DNA of 64,000 bases from CBDAUN01 sp965214875 (GCA_965214875.1 OZ243980.1:2170001-2234000); one strand, 5' to 3'. Shown: positions 8,987 through 18,122, numbered from the stretch's first letter. Translations and numbers: made by a program. Notes: generated from the sequence alone by a model not told the origin.

Positions 8987-10458
8987 ATGAAGCTGTTCGT
9001 TGCATCGCTTGCAACTGAAACCAACACCTTTTCGCCGGTGTTCACCGACCTGCGAGACTTTCGGAACAATTTCTATTTTCCGCCTGGGACACACCCGGAT
9101 ATCCCATCGCTTTGCAGCTCCCCTTTTATTGCGGCGCGCGAACTTAAGCAGCGTGAAGGAAACGCCGTAACCGTAATCGAAGGCACCGCGGCCTGGGCTG
9201 AGCCAGGCGGAATAGTCAGTCGAGCAGCCTACCTGCACTTGCGCAATGAGATCCTAGAGCAGCTTGCCGGAGCTTTGCCTGTAGATGGTGTATTGCTAGG
9301 ATTGCATGGTGCGATGGTAGCACAAGATTTTGATGATTGTGAAGGCGATTTGATGCATGAAATTCGTAAAATTGTCGGCAAAAAAGCGATCATCGGAGCA
9401 ACATTTGACCCACATAGCCATTTCACTCGACGCTGCGCACAGGCCAACGTCGCAATCACATTCAAGGAATTTCCGCATACAGACATGGCAGCTCGAGCTC
9501 GCGAACTCGTTGATATTGTTGCCCGAGCGGCACGAGGTCAAATCAAGCCTGTAATTTCAATGTTCGACTGCAAAATGATCGATGTTTTTCCAACCACAGA
9601 GCAGGCAATTCGGGACTTTGTCGATCGAACGATTGCACTTGAAGATAGTCGCAGCCATATTTTGTCCATTTCAATTGTGCATGGGTTCCTCGCCGGCGAC
9701 GTGCCGGAAATGGGTACTAAGATTGTAGTCGTAACGGACGATGCGAAGGCTGAAGGCGATGCGCTAGCACGCGAATTGGGACTGGAACTTTATGCCATGC
9801 GCGGCACAACCAGAATGCGACTGCTCACGCCCACGCAAGCTTTAGACATGATTAGACCGAACGCGGGTCGGGGGCCAGCAATCATCGCGGATGTATGGGA
9901 CAATCCTGGCGGAGGCATGGCCGGCGATTCAACCGTGATAGTTCGCGAAATCATGCGGAGAAAAATCAATGCGGTTGCAATTGCTAGCATCTGGGACCCG
10001 ATCGCTGTGCAATTTTGCTTTGCCGCTGGTCTCGGCGCAAAAATCCCACTTAGGTTTGGCGCTAAATCGGGGCATGGACTTGGCGAGCCGATTGATGCGA
10101 TTGTTGAGATCGCAGGACTCAGCGAATGCGGGACGATGCATTTCGGCGGTTCGAGTGCGCAATTGGGCCGTTGCGCCGCGGTCCGCCTTGACAATGATTT
10201 GGAGTCGTGCTAGCGGAAAATCGCGTACAGTGCTACACGCCCGACTTTTTTAAGTGCGTTGACATAGATCCGACAAAAAAGCGGTTATTGGTTGTAAAGT
10301 CAACCAATCACTTCCGAGCCGAGTTTTCCGAACTAAGCGACCAATTTCTATACGTCGACAGCGGTGTCCCTTATCCTCATAATCCATGCAAGACAAACTA
10401 TCGGAAACTTGACCGAGATATTTGGCCGATAGTGTCGAACCCTGTACACGATTTCTGA
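8987..10458 (+). pseudogene. M81-family (microcystinase/MlrC-type) metallopeptidase, frameshifted
   Basis: The first frame (8987-10213, 408 residues) begins MKLFVASLATETNTFSP and holds the M81 motifs GLHGAMVAQ, FDPHSH, FKEFPHTD and DNPGGGMAGDST. It stops at TAG 10211, while the expected C-terminal domain (VLAENRVQCYTPDFF onward, then PYPHNP) continues in another frame from 10207 to 10458. Losing one base near 10204-10206 explains the break; restored, the product would be about 490 residues, the usual family length. Family members hydrolyse small peptides, including linearised microcystin, in a zinc-dependent way. The gene follows the peptide importer by 15 bases. A sequencing error would be an alternative explanation. 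Confidence 0.85.
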
Positions 10459-10493
10459 TAGCATCCGAATTAATTTCGTTGATAATCGACGTT

Positions 10494-11609
10494 ATGGCAG
10501 CGAACTACAGCATCGACGCGCCTGATGAAATTCTTTCTCCGGGACTTGTAGTATTTGAGGATATCCTGCACGACAACATCGCGCTCATGCAGACAATCGC
10601 CGGAGACAATCGGCGATTGAGACCGCACTGCAAGACTCACAAGACGGTCGAAATCATCCGACTTGAGGTTGATGCTGGTATCCACAAGCACAAATGCGCA
10701 ACATTTGCCGAAGCTGAAATGCTTGCTAATGGCGGTGCGAGAGATGTTTTTCTGGCCTACAACCCGGTGGGGCCAAACATTGCAAGGGTAGTTCGATTCC
10801 GCCAAGCCTACCCCGAGGTTCGCTTTTCAGTAACTGCCGATCACCCCGAACCGGTAAATGCGTTGAATATGGCCCTAGCGGCAGTCGATATTGAAGTCGA
10901 TGTATTTGTCGATATCGATGTAGGACTGGGAAGAACCGGACTGAAGCCGGGTTCAGAGGCGACTAAGCTGTATGAGCAAATTGCGAGTGCCAGTCATTTA
11001 AACAACGCGGGCTTGCATGCCTATGACGGGCATAACCATCAAACCTGCCTCGAAGAGCGAAGAGGAGCGGTTGATCAATGCTGGCATGCAGTGCAATCCT
11101 TGAAGGAAGAACTTGAAAAGTCTTCGCTCACTGTTGCCGCAATCGTTGCTGGAGGGACCGGCACATTCCCGCTCTACGCGCAAAAGAGCGATTCCGGACT
11201 GGAACTGAGTCCTGGCACGTGCGTCTTTCACGACCATGGCTATGCGCAGATGTTCCCTGATATGAAGTTTGTGCCGGCTGGGCTGATTCTGACGCGCGTC
11301 ATCAGTCGCCCATCGTCGAATCGTGTGACTTTTGATGTCGGCTACAAGGCGTGCGCGTCCGATCCGCCAGCCGGTGCAAGACTTCGATTCCCCGGCATTA
11401 CGGATGCAAAAGAAGTTTTACATAACGAAGAGCACCTCGTGATCGAGACTCGCAGTGCCGACCGGTACAAGCCGGGCGATTTCGAGTTAGCTATACCTGC
11501 GCATATTTGTCCAACCTCAGCGCTGCATTCACAGATCACTGTGATCAAAAATGGAAGCGTTTGCGATACGTGGAAAGTCACTGCAAGAGATCGTATGCTG
11601 AATTTGTGA
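10494..11609 (+). CDS. DSD1/D-threonine-aldolase-like PLP enzyme
   Basis: A 371-residue fold-type III PLP enzyme: alanine-racemase-like N-terminal barrel with the PLP lysine in LRPHCKTHKT, then GGARDVFLAYNPVGP and DVGLGRTGL, and a C-terminal beta domain with FDVGYKAC and LAIPAHICPT, whose His and Cys are metal ligands in D-threonine aldolase and D-serine dehydratase relatives. It would cleave or dehydrate D-configured beta-hydroxy amino acids. ATG 10494 gives the family N-terminus, although the frame is open to 10422 inside the peptidase remnant. The substrate is inferred only by family. Confidence 0.82.
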   Translation: MAANYSIDAPDEILSPGLVVFEDILHDNIALMQTIAGDNRRLRPHCKTHKTVEIIRLEVDAGIHKHKCATFAEAEMLANGGARDVFLAYNPVGPNIARVVRFRQAYPEVRFSVTADHPEPVNALNMALAAVDIEVDVFVDIDVGLGRTGLKPGSEATKLYEQIASASHLNNAGLHAYDGHNHQTCLEERRGAVDQCWHAVQSLKEELEKSSLTVAAIVAGGTGTFPLYAQKSDSGLELSPGTCVFHDHGYAQMFPDMKFVPAGLILTRVISRPSSNRVTFDVGYKACASDPPAGARLRFPGITDAKEVLHNEEHLVIETRSADRYKPGDFELAIPAHICPTSALHSQITVIKNGSVCDTWKVTARDRMLNL

Positions 11610-11847
11610 GTGCCCGCCAAGAAATACTCCAAACCGGACTGACTGCGGATCAGATGAAAACAGGTCCGAAACATAAAGGATCAGGCAATTCAAATTATTT
11701 CATGTGATCTGCCGATTCGCGGGCCGGTTCGCAAGTTGCTGAGCCAATGCCATGCGGATTGAAAGAGCTGAACGGTTGCAGTTAGAGTAGGCATGCTTTC
11801 TATACGCATTCTAATGCTGCTGTAATTCGAGTTTGACAAAAAGAAAA

Positions 11848-12077
11848 GCACCTAAAACCGCATTTCCCCCGACGAGTGAAATCGGTCAATGTGCGACTTT
11901 ATGGGCCCGGTCCTGAAGGATTTCGGCCAACGGCAAGCCAGCTTCGCGAAGCGGCCTGGCGGCGCTAGCCGAGCCGATGGGGTTGACCGGCTGTATGTAG
12001 CCGGCACCGGAATCTGCCTCAACAGTCGATTTTGACGAAAAATCAGATCGCAAAAATCTCTAACGCGAATTCCGGGA
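11848..12077 (+). mobile_element. Internally deleted IS1380-like relic
   Basis: A 230-base remnant related to the element at 31925-33564. The left end CACCTAAAACCGCATTT resembles that element's TGCCTTAAAATCGCGTT. ATG 11901 corresponds to its transposase start, and the segment around 11943-11975 (TTCGCGAAGCGGCCTGGCGG) is identical to the transposase gene at 32085-32104. The sequence then jumps straight to the right end, AAAATCTCTAACGCG at 12053-12067. So it keeps both ends and a piece of the N-terminus and lost the middle. The rest of the 11610-12152 gap shows no gene. Confidence 0.7.
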
Positions 12078-12152
12078 GTCGGGTTGAAAAACTTTGTCCT
12101 GGCTGGTCATGCCAATCTCCGTGCGGCCCGATGGCATTGAACATCGGGCGAT

Positions 12153-13478
12153 TCAGGCAGAATCGGGCGGCAAGACCGGTAGCGATCTCAAATAGTCACC
12201 CAAAGACGGAATCGGAAATCGATAGTGAAAGGGAAGATTGTCGACCGTTGCCAGCAAGCCTGCATGCAAGGCTGCAGTGATGAGCTCGCGCATGGTTTGC
12301 CCTTGCATTTTCCGAACCGATTCAGTCAAGTTGCAAATCTCCTCATACGTAACAATCCCAGCAGCATCGCCTTGCTTTTTTGCCGCTGCCAGTGCGATTT
12401 GCCTATATACCCAAGGAGGATTCTTACCTGCTCTGAGCCGTTTCGCATAATATTCGTTTTTCTGAGCAACGCCCTGCTTCAGCGCCGTCTCAAGCAATGC
12501 GAGCGCCAGCTTGCCCTGAGCAGCTCGTATCACAGCACCGGCCGCGACTCCGATGCCGCTGATGTGCTGCGGCCAGCCCTGCGACAGATCGGCCAATGCA
12601 TCCGACCAAGTGCTTTTTTCCTCCTCGCTTCCGGTGTAATACGTGTCGAGCATGCGCCGAAATGAACTGGCTGCATCAGCTAAAGGAAGCGGCTCCAGAT
12701 TCATAACCCGCCCGCGCCTGATTCTGGACAGCCCGCATTCACTCAACACTTCTTCGGTATCGCCCAGTCCGAAAAATGCAGTGACCAAATGGATCCCCTG
12801 CGAATCACGATGCAAACAATCAAGCACCGCTGTAGTCGCCGATTCTACAGGAGTGTTCTGAGCCTCATCGACAAACACCACAAAGCGAATCCCTTCCAGC
12901 AAAAAAGCTGCTTCATGGAAAAGCTCTGCTGTCGACATCTCCATTTCTGAACGCTTGCCAGCCTGCGATTTGCCGCCAACCGAAATACCGGCCACTTTGA
13001 ATCCGCGGTCCGACAATTCCTGCAAAACTCTTTTGCCAAGATCTCGCAAGCCCTCCAAACTTTGCGTATTCGAACTCGGATCAACTCCGGCAAGACGTCG
13101 ACCCTCTTGGTCAGCCGCTCGAATCAAAGCGGACATTACACATGCGGGAGACCGCAGATCACTGGGTGAAACGGATACAGCAACCCAAGGCTCATCAAGC
13201 ATGGAGTGCCGCCGCACCGCTTCCATGCATTCTTGCATGAGTGCCAATTTGCCCGCTCCAGGCGCACCTTGAAAAATCATTGTGCCTCCTCCTATGTGCC
13301 CTGAACGAAGGCTGACTACCGCATTTTGAAATACTCCATATTCAGTATCACGGCCACAATAGAACGGCTCGCGACCGACTTCGGCACGATCAGTCCGGCG
13401 CAACCATGCAACCTCTTCGAGCGGTGCGGCGGGGGAAGGCTTCGGAAAAAGCCTTGGCTCTGAATCCATTAAAGACAT
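12153..13478 (-). CDS. AAA+ ATPase with variant Walker A (paralogue of the two at 42.9-45.7 kb)
   Basis: A 441-residue P-loop ATPase. The N-terminal segment (TDRAEVGREPFYCGRD) precedes a P-loop GAPGAGKL at residues 71-78, where the usual Thr/Ser after Lys is Leu. Walker B is FVVFVDEAQN. The C-terminal part ends in a winged-helix-like segment with FPIPSLGDYLRSL. The layout resembles Orc1/Cdc6- or TniB/ExeA-like AAA+ proteins, but no specific family is recognised. ATG 13478 (MSLMDSEP) matches the start of the two paralogues; the frame is open to 13529. The P-loop change may weaken ATP binding or hydrolysis. Two small unknown genes lie upstream on the same strand. Confidence 0.75.
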   Translation of the reverse strand: MSLMDSEPRLFPKPSPAAPLEEVAWLRRTDRAEVGREPFYCGRDTEYGVFQNAVVSLRSGHIGGGTMIFQGAPGAGKLALMQECMEAVRRHSMLDEPWVAVSVSPSDLRSPACVMSALIRAADQEGRRLAGVDPSSNTQSLEGLRDLGKRVLQELSDRGFKVAGISVGGKSQAGKRSEMEMSTAELFHEAAFLLEGIRFVVFVDEAQNTPVESATTAVLDCLHRDSQGIHLVTAFFGLGDTEEVLSECGLSRIRRGRVMNLEPLPLADAASSFRRMLDTYYTGSEEEKSTWSDALADLSQGWPQHISGIGVAAGAVIRAAQGKLALALLETALKQGVAQKNEYYAKRLRAGKNPPWVYRQIALAAAKKQGDAAGIVTYEEICNLTESVRKMQGQTMRELITAALHAGLLATVDNLPFHYRFPIPSLGDYLRSLPVLPPDSA

Positions 13479-13616
13479 TTGCTGCTTGGCATTTATGAAA
13501 AAAACTTGATCGGAAAAGCCATCTGACACTTTTTTACCAATGAAATATCTATCACATCAGGCTGCATTTCAAAAATCACTATTATCTTTAAATCATAACA
13601 TTTGCAACTGTTTGAG

Positions 13617-14009
13617 CTAAAACTGATTTAAGTGAACGCTTATGGAACTCCCCTCCCTCTTTGTTTGATTGTACAGAAGATTCGTTTCTGATTTTTGGAA
13701 TCCCAGCATCCCAGCCACGTCAGCATAGGTCTCGCCTATTTCACAGGTCACAAGAAATGGGCATATCGGACACAACCTTAACTCGGCAAAAAACTTTCGG
13801 ACATCGCGAACCTGCCGTTTAATCTGCTTGATAAGTTTGATACGGAACTTTTTCTTGATATCGAACACGAATACTTCCGCATTGCCGCCTCGCTCATGCG
13901 TAGCGCACGCGGCAATGTTCCAGATTCTTCTCGCTGTTGCTGTAAAAGTTATGCAGCTGCGGAACATCGCTTGCAAGCTTTCCTGTATGATGCGCTCAAT
14001 TGACAGCAT
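13617..14009 (-). CDS. Hypothetical protein, 130 residues
   Basis: No recognised family. It has a basic central part (DIKKKFRIKLIKQIKRQ) and a short cysteine pair LCPICPFLVTCEIG that could bind metal. Its start overlaps the end of the 65-residue gene upstream by 14 bases, and it ends 138 bases before the AAA+ gene on the same strand, so the three may form one transcript. A plus-strand frame covers the same DNA but is rich in Ser/Cys and looks like a shadow. Coding status is uncertain. Confidence 0.4.
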   Translation of the reverse strand: MLSIERIIQESLQAMFRSCITFTATARRIWNIAACATHERGGNAEVFVFDIKKKFRIKLIKQIKRQVRDVRKFFAELRLCPICPFLVTCEIGETYADVAGMLGFQKSETNLLYNQTKREGSSISVHLNQF

Positions 14010-14193
14010 TGGTCACAGACCTGCCAAATTCTTCTGCCATCTCAATGGTTCTTTCCAGCTTCATCGCGATTCTATCGAGATGCGCATCTTTCATCTTTCT
14101 ATTTTCTCTAAAAGCAGCTGCCTCGCTATCAATTGGGTCAACGCACTCTATGGATTCTCTCGCAGCATGAACAACTTGCTCATGCAATGTCAA
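13996..14193 (-). CDS. Hypothetical small protein, 65 residues
   Basis: Short, charged, probably helical protein (HLDRIAMKLERTIEMAEEFG) of unknown role. The 14-base overlap with the following 130-residue gene and the same orientation as the AAA+ gene argue for a real gene, but nothing else confirms it. Confidence 0.4.
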   Translation of the reverse strand: MTLHEQVVHAARESIECVDPIDSEAAAFRENRKMKDAHLDRIAMKLERTIEMAEEFGRSVTNAVN

Positions 14194-14632
14194 AGATTTG
14201 CCATGCGGCTCTATCTTAAGCGTTCAACTCGATATTTGGGCTTGAGCGCAAAAGGCCTGGCAATTACTGAGTTGCTGCGCACTTATTCGACTCCTATTGG
14301 CATTTTGCCACGCGAATGCACAAGTGCGCCACGCCGCTAGTCAAAAATCGGCTACAGCGCATGAGAATGCACATCTTGCACAGATAAAGACCGTCAATGC
14401 GGCTTACGCCAATATGCCCGCCGATGAAGGGATCGTGCGCGTTCCCGAGATTCAGCGCCGGATTTGCGGATCTAAGCTGCCTACATCAGCATGGCTGAGC
14501 ATGTCACGACGAAGGTGCGAAAGAATAATAGCTTTAGAGCCTGATTGGAAAAAGGGCGGCCCGAAAGCCGCCCTTTGCTGCATCTGCGATGCGCTGGTTC
14601 AAGCAAGAACAAAATCCTTGATTCCTTGATAT
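14194..14632. other. Gap without a supported gene
   Basis: Open frames here (for example plus strand 14297-14629) look like chance frames with no recognisable motif. The only clear structure is the terminator hairpin at 14551-14576. Confidence 0.5.
14545..14576 (-). terminator. Rho-independent terminator of the secreted-protein gene
   Basis: Inverted repeat AAAGGGCGGC (14551-14560) and GCCGCCCTTT (14567-14576) with a 6-base loop. Read on the minus strand the stem is followed by a T-run (CCCTTTTTCC). It sits about 57 bases past the stop of the gene ending at 14633. Confidence 0.8.
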
Positions 14633-15199
14633 CTACTTCCAGCTCTCGGCCCGGCATTGGGCTCCGCTTGTAGGCGCGGTACCCGGATTGAGCCGCTGAC
14701 CAGGGACCCTGTGTTTTGGGGTGTCCATTTCCAGCCGCACCCAATTAGCGCCGTAATGCGAGGAGGGTTTCCAGAGTTTTACCTGGTCATTGTCCGATAT
14801 GAGATGAATTCCTCCAAGATGATCATATCCGGCCTTGTTTCCTCTAAACTGATTGGCTGGATAGTCTTCCGTATTAAGTGCCAAGGTCCAGATTTCTTCA
14901 TTTTGCTCTGGCGCAGCAGGAACAAGACCATCATCTCTGTCACTTAAAGTGTAATAAAATTGCACTGTACCTACCGCTGATGAATCTGAGATTTCGATTA
15001 TGCTTGCGTAAAAACAAACTCTAACGCCCCAGAGTTGCTCGTCGCTTTGGCTTTTCGCTACAGCGTTTGAGTTTCTGGGCGCGAAATATCCGGTCGGGTT
15101 CTGTCCTTGCACTCCTGCAGGCAGTGCAATTACCGCGAGTAGCAGGAATGCCGCTAATTTACTGAAGGGGGGGGGGCAAATCTGGTTAAATTTAAGCAT
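14633..15199 (-). CDS. Secreted hypothetical protein with a homopolymer in its signal-peptide codons
   Basis: 188 residues with a good signal peptide: MLKFNQICPPP, then FSKLAAFLLLAVIALPAGVQG. The mature part is soluble, with aromatic and acidic residues and two cysteines (VCFYAS and AQCRAE) that could pair. No family is recognised. GGAG lies seven bases before the ATG, supporting the start, and a terminator follows the stop, so this is a single-gene unit. Codons 8-11 are built on ten consecutive C residues (coding strand), so a one-base slip would abolish the signal peptide and the protein. Confidence 0.65.
   Translation of the reverse strand: MLKFNQICPPPFSKLAAFLLLAVIALPAGVQGQNPTGYFAPRNSNAVAKSQSDEQLWGVRVCFYASIIEISDSSAVGTVQFYYTLSDRDDGLVPAAPEQNEEIWTLALNTEDYPANQFRGNKAGYDHLGGIHLISDNDQVKLWKPSSHYGANWVRLEMDTPKHRVPGQRLNPGTAPTSGAQCRAESWK
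15167..15176. repeat. G10/C10 homopolymer inside the 5' coding region
   Basis: Ten consecutive G on the plus strand, encoding Cys-Pro-Pro-Pro near the N-terminus of the minus-strand secreted protein. Tracts of this length near a start codon are a classic site for slipped-strand phase variation. Confidence 0.9.
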
Positions 15200-15498
15200 T
15201 TTTGATCTCCAAACTGTTATACAAATTCAGGATATAATCAGAATCTAACTGGGGGTTCGGTCTATTCACACATTCCCTCGCCAAGGCCACGCTGTTAATG
15301 CACGAATCATTCTGTGCGTCAACAAGTTGCTTTTCACGTGCTTGATTCTACCCTTTACTATAACGATTTTGATCTATTTGCTCTACAAAAATTTTCAGAC
15401 TGAACCACTGTCCAAGTTGAATTTTTCTTATTCGAGAAACCTGGGCGGGTAAGTTCTTCGGAGAGATATTGTCAAAAGTAGCACTTGGCCTCTCCAAC
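15200..15498. other. Gap with a solo IS256-type terminal repeat
   Basis: No gene is supported. At 15464-15489 the sequence AGATATTGTCAAAAGTAG followed by CACTTGGC matches, with few changes, the 27-base terminal repeat of the IS256-type element at 37424-38474. Only one end is found, nine bases from the tsaB stop. Confidence 0.65.
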
Positions 15499-16164
15499 CT
15501 ATATCTTGCCAGCGAAATACGGATGCAGATACTTCGGCACAATGACAGGCGAGTTGGGAGCAATCCGGTTTTGAGCAAACATTTGCTCCCCGATGATGGC
15601 AACCTCACGCGCATGCGGAACCATTTCAGCAGTCCATCCATCAATCGAATCGTCTAGAAACTCAAGCAATTCACCTGAACGCTGATCCCATCCGTTGCCA
15701 ACGCCGTGCCACCCCTTGCCGGAAATGGCGATTTCCTCAATTGTTGATAGCTTGTCATCGACGACGGCAGTCGCAATGCCATCAGCATTCTTTTCGTAGG
15801 CACCCCAAAAGACTCGTCCACCCTTAGCATCTAGCGCAACCAGATTTCGATTGCGCGAATCAGCTTGCGCGACCGCCGCCAGGCATGAAACGGCTATTGC
15901 CGGGATGTCCAAGCCGTACGCAAAGCCTTGCACCACGCCCGCTGCAATACGAAGCCCCGTGAATGACCCCGGCCCCTCTCCGCAAGCGATGCAATCCAGT
16001 TCTTGCAGATTTATGCCGGCCATGGCCAATACTTCATCTACCAGCACCAGGACAAATTGGTTGTGATTGCGTTCAGTCATGCGTTCAGCGACCGCGATCG
16101 CCCCATCTTGATTCAATGCGACCGACAAAAGCTCATGCGATGAATTGACCGCAAGCAGATTCAT
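15499..16164 (-). CDS. tsaB: tRNA threonylcarbamoyladenosine biosynthesis protein TsaB
   Basis: ASKHA-fold protein of 221 residues. The N-terminus LLAVNSSHELLSVAL and the hallmark GEGPGSFTGLRIAAG are characteristic. TsaB partners TsaD and TsaE in making the t6A modification of tRNAs that read ANN codons. Residue 8 is Ser where the family often has Thr. It follows dinG/yoaA by 44 bases on the same strand, a neighbour relation common in proteobacteria (yoaA-tsaB). Confidence 0.9.
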   Translation of the reverse strand: MNLLAVNSSHELLSVALNQDGAIAVAERMTERNHNQFVLVLVDEVLAMAGINLQELDCIACGEGPGSFTGLRIAAGVVQGFAYGLDIPAIAVSCLAAVAQADSRNRNLVALDAKGGRVFWGAYEKNADGIATAVVDDKLSTIEEIAISGKGWHGVGNGWDQRSGELLEFLDDSIDGWTAEMVPHAREVAIIGEQMFAQNRIAPNSPVIVPKYLHPYFAGKI

Positions 16165-16208
16165 GAAATTATCGTACTTCCACAGTCAGGTTTGCTATCG
16201 GCATTTGA

Positions 16209-18122
16209 TCATCTATCGCGAAAAAACTTTTCAACATCGCGTATATCCATGGTTTTCGGCATTGGCGGAAGGCTTTGGATAAACTGCGCACCGTAGCCTT
16301 TGGTCATAACTCTCGGGTCGCACAGCACCAGTACGCCATTATCTTCAATATCGCGTATCAGCCGCCCTGCTCCTTGCTTCAATGTCAATGCCGCTTCCGG
16401 CACTTGCCACTGCATGAACGGTTCCTCGCCGATTGACGACATGTACTTGATTCTCGCACTGAGCACAGGGTCGCCTGGCGCAGTAAATGGAAGCCGGTCA
16501 ATAATTACGCAAGAAAGCGCTTCGCCTTTAACATCGACTCCTTCCCAGAAACTCGATGTTCCGAGCAATACCGCATTGCCATTGCTTCTGAATTGATGCA
16601 ACAATTCGTGTCGCGACACCGGGTCGGTTTGCGAGAGCACCGTATAATCTAGTCTGGATTGAATGAGATCTTTCACCTCCCGCAACGCTTTATAGCTGGT
16701 AAAAAGCACGAATGCCCTTCCCTTGCTATGCATTACAACAGACCTGACGATTTCTGCAACACTGCAATTGAATTCATGCGACCTCGGATCCGGCATGTCG
16801 GGCGGCAGAAACAGCAACGACTGCTCGCGATAGTTGAAAGGACTTTCCCATCGCTTTCCATTGCCCGGCTCCAAACCGGTACGCTTCAGATAGTGCGAAA
16901 AATCATCGCCTACCGCGAGCGTGGCTGAAGTCAATATCCAGGACGAATCGGATTCGTCGACCATCTGCTTGAATCGCTTTGAAGGGTCCAAAGGGACGCA
17001 GTGCATTTGAATGCTGGACTTGCCGCGCTCGTACCATTGCGCAGATTGCTCGATGCGATCATCGAAAATCGCCAATGACTCTGAAAGCAAGCCTGACATT
17101 GAATCCAGCAACGGCTCGAACGCTGCAATGTCTTCACACACTTCACCAACTAGATCAGCCAAAGTTTGCACTTCACTTACAAGCGTTCGGTACTGAGTCA
17201 TGAACGATTCAGCACCCATTAACTGCTCTAATGACCCAGTCGCCTCCAATTCTTCACTATGCACATGAAGATCACTAGATATATTACTGATATTGCGTAT
17301 TATTCTTTCATATCTATCAGGGTTAAGCTGAAATTCGCCCGCCAGTTTCTCAAAATCATCGCACAGTGCCCCAAACCTCGAACTGGATATATGCATGCCC
17401 AGCGATTCGGCGGCAACGTCCGGCAGACGATGCGCCTCGTCGACGATCACTGCATCCGGAACGGGTAGAAAACTGAAATCTTCTTGAACCAGCAAACTAA
17501 AGCAAAGCAGGCTGTGGTTGACCACCACGATGTCAGCCAGCCTTGCGCGCTGTCGTGCCTGATAGACGTAGCAATCATCAAAGAATTTGCATTTGTTTCG
17601 CAGGCAATTGTCTGAGGTGGATGACAACTTCTGAATCAGTTCGCGGCGATTGCCAAGCCCTGACAGCAATTCATCCAATTCCCCAGTCGGATTATGATCT
17701 AGTCGATGGTGCACGATTTCCATGTTGCTTGCCATGCCTGCATCGAACCCAAGTTCGGGCTGATGAGCGAAGCGTTCAAGCCTGTGCTTGCACAGATAGT
17801 GTCGCCTGCCCTTGAGCACGCGCACATCCGGCTCGGCATTCAAGGCATTGCAGACAAGCGGAATATCGCGCTCGACGATCTGGTCCTGCAGGTGGTTCGT
17901 GAACGTGGATATGACGGTTTTCTTGCGATGCGCGATGGCGGGAACAAGATAGCCGAAAGTCTTGCCGGTGCCAGTGCCAGATTCGACCACAAGCGTGTCA
18001 CCTCGCTGGATTGCCGATTCGACAGCGCTTGCCATTTGCTGTTGACAGGCGCGAACGGCAAACCCTTTCATGGAGCGGCTGAACGGACCGTCTTGACTGA
18101 GAATTTCAGAGCTTAGCGACAT
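16209..18122 (-). CDS. yoaA: DinG/YoaA-family iron-sulfur DNA helicase
   Basis: Superfamily 2 XPD-like helicase of 637 residues. Walker A is GTGTGKT, the DEAH box is VDEAHRLPD, and the four cysteines for a 4Fe-4S cluster lie between them (YLCKHRL, NCLRNKCKFFDDCYV). The C-terminal motifs GTSSFWEGVDVKG and QGAGRLIRD are intact. It unwinds forked DNA or DNA-RNA hybrids during repair. ATG 18122 (MSLSSEIL) is preferred; the frame is open to 18170. Adjacency to tsaB favours YoaA over DinG. Confidence 0.88.
   Translation of the reverse strand: MSLSSEILSQDGPFSRSMKGFAVRACQQQMASAVESAIQRGDTLVVESGTGTGKTFGYLVPAIAHRKKTVISTFTNHLQDQIVERDIPLVCNALNAEPDVRVLKGRRHYLCKHRLERFAHQPELGFDAGMASNMEIVHHRLDHNPTGELDELLSGLGNRRELIQKLSSTSDNCLRNKCKFFDDCYVYQARQRARLADIVVVNHSLLCFSLLVQEDFSFLPVPDAVIVDEAHRLPDVAAESLGMHISSSRFGALCDDFEKLAGEFQLNPDRYERIIRNISNISSDLHVHSEELEATGSLEQLMGAESFMTQYRTLVSEVQTLADLVGEVCEDIAAFEPLLDSMSGLLSESLAIFDDRIEQSAQWYERGKSSIQMHCVPLDPSKRFKQMVDESDSSWILTSATLAVGDDFSHYLKRTGLEPGNGKRWESPFNYREQSLLFLPPDMPDPRSHEFNCSVAEIVRSVVMHSKGRAFVLFTSYKALREVKDLIQSRLDYTVLSQTDPVSRHELLHQFRSNGNAVLLGTSSFWEGVDVKGEALSCVIIDRLPFTAPGDPVLSARIKYMSSIGEEPFMQWQVPEAALTLKQGAGRLIRDIEDNGVLVLCDPRVMTKGYGAQFIQSLPPMPKTMDIRDVEKFFRDR

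Noticed and set aside
13828..14340. Plus-strand frame of 170 residues over the two small hypothetical genes
   Set aside because: Rich in Ser, Cys and Arg with no motif; the overlapping minus-strand pair is the better reading, although weakly supported.
14297..14629. Plus-strand frame of 110 residues
   Set aside because: It runs through the terminator hairpin of the minus-strand gene and has no recognisable motif.
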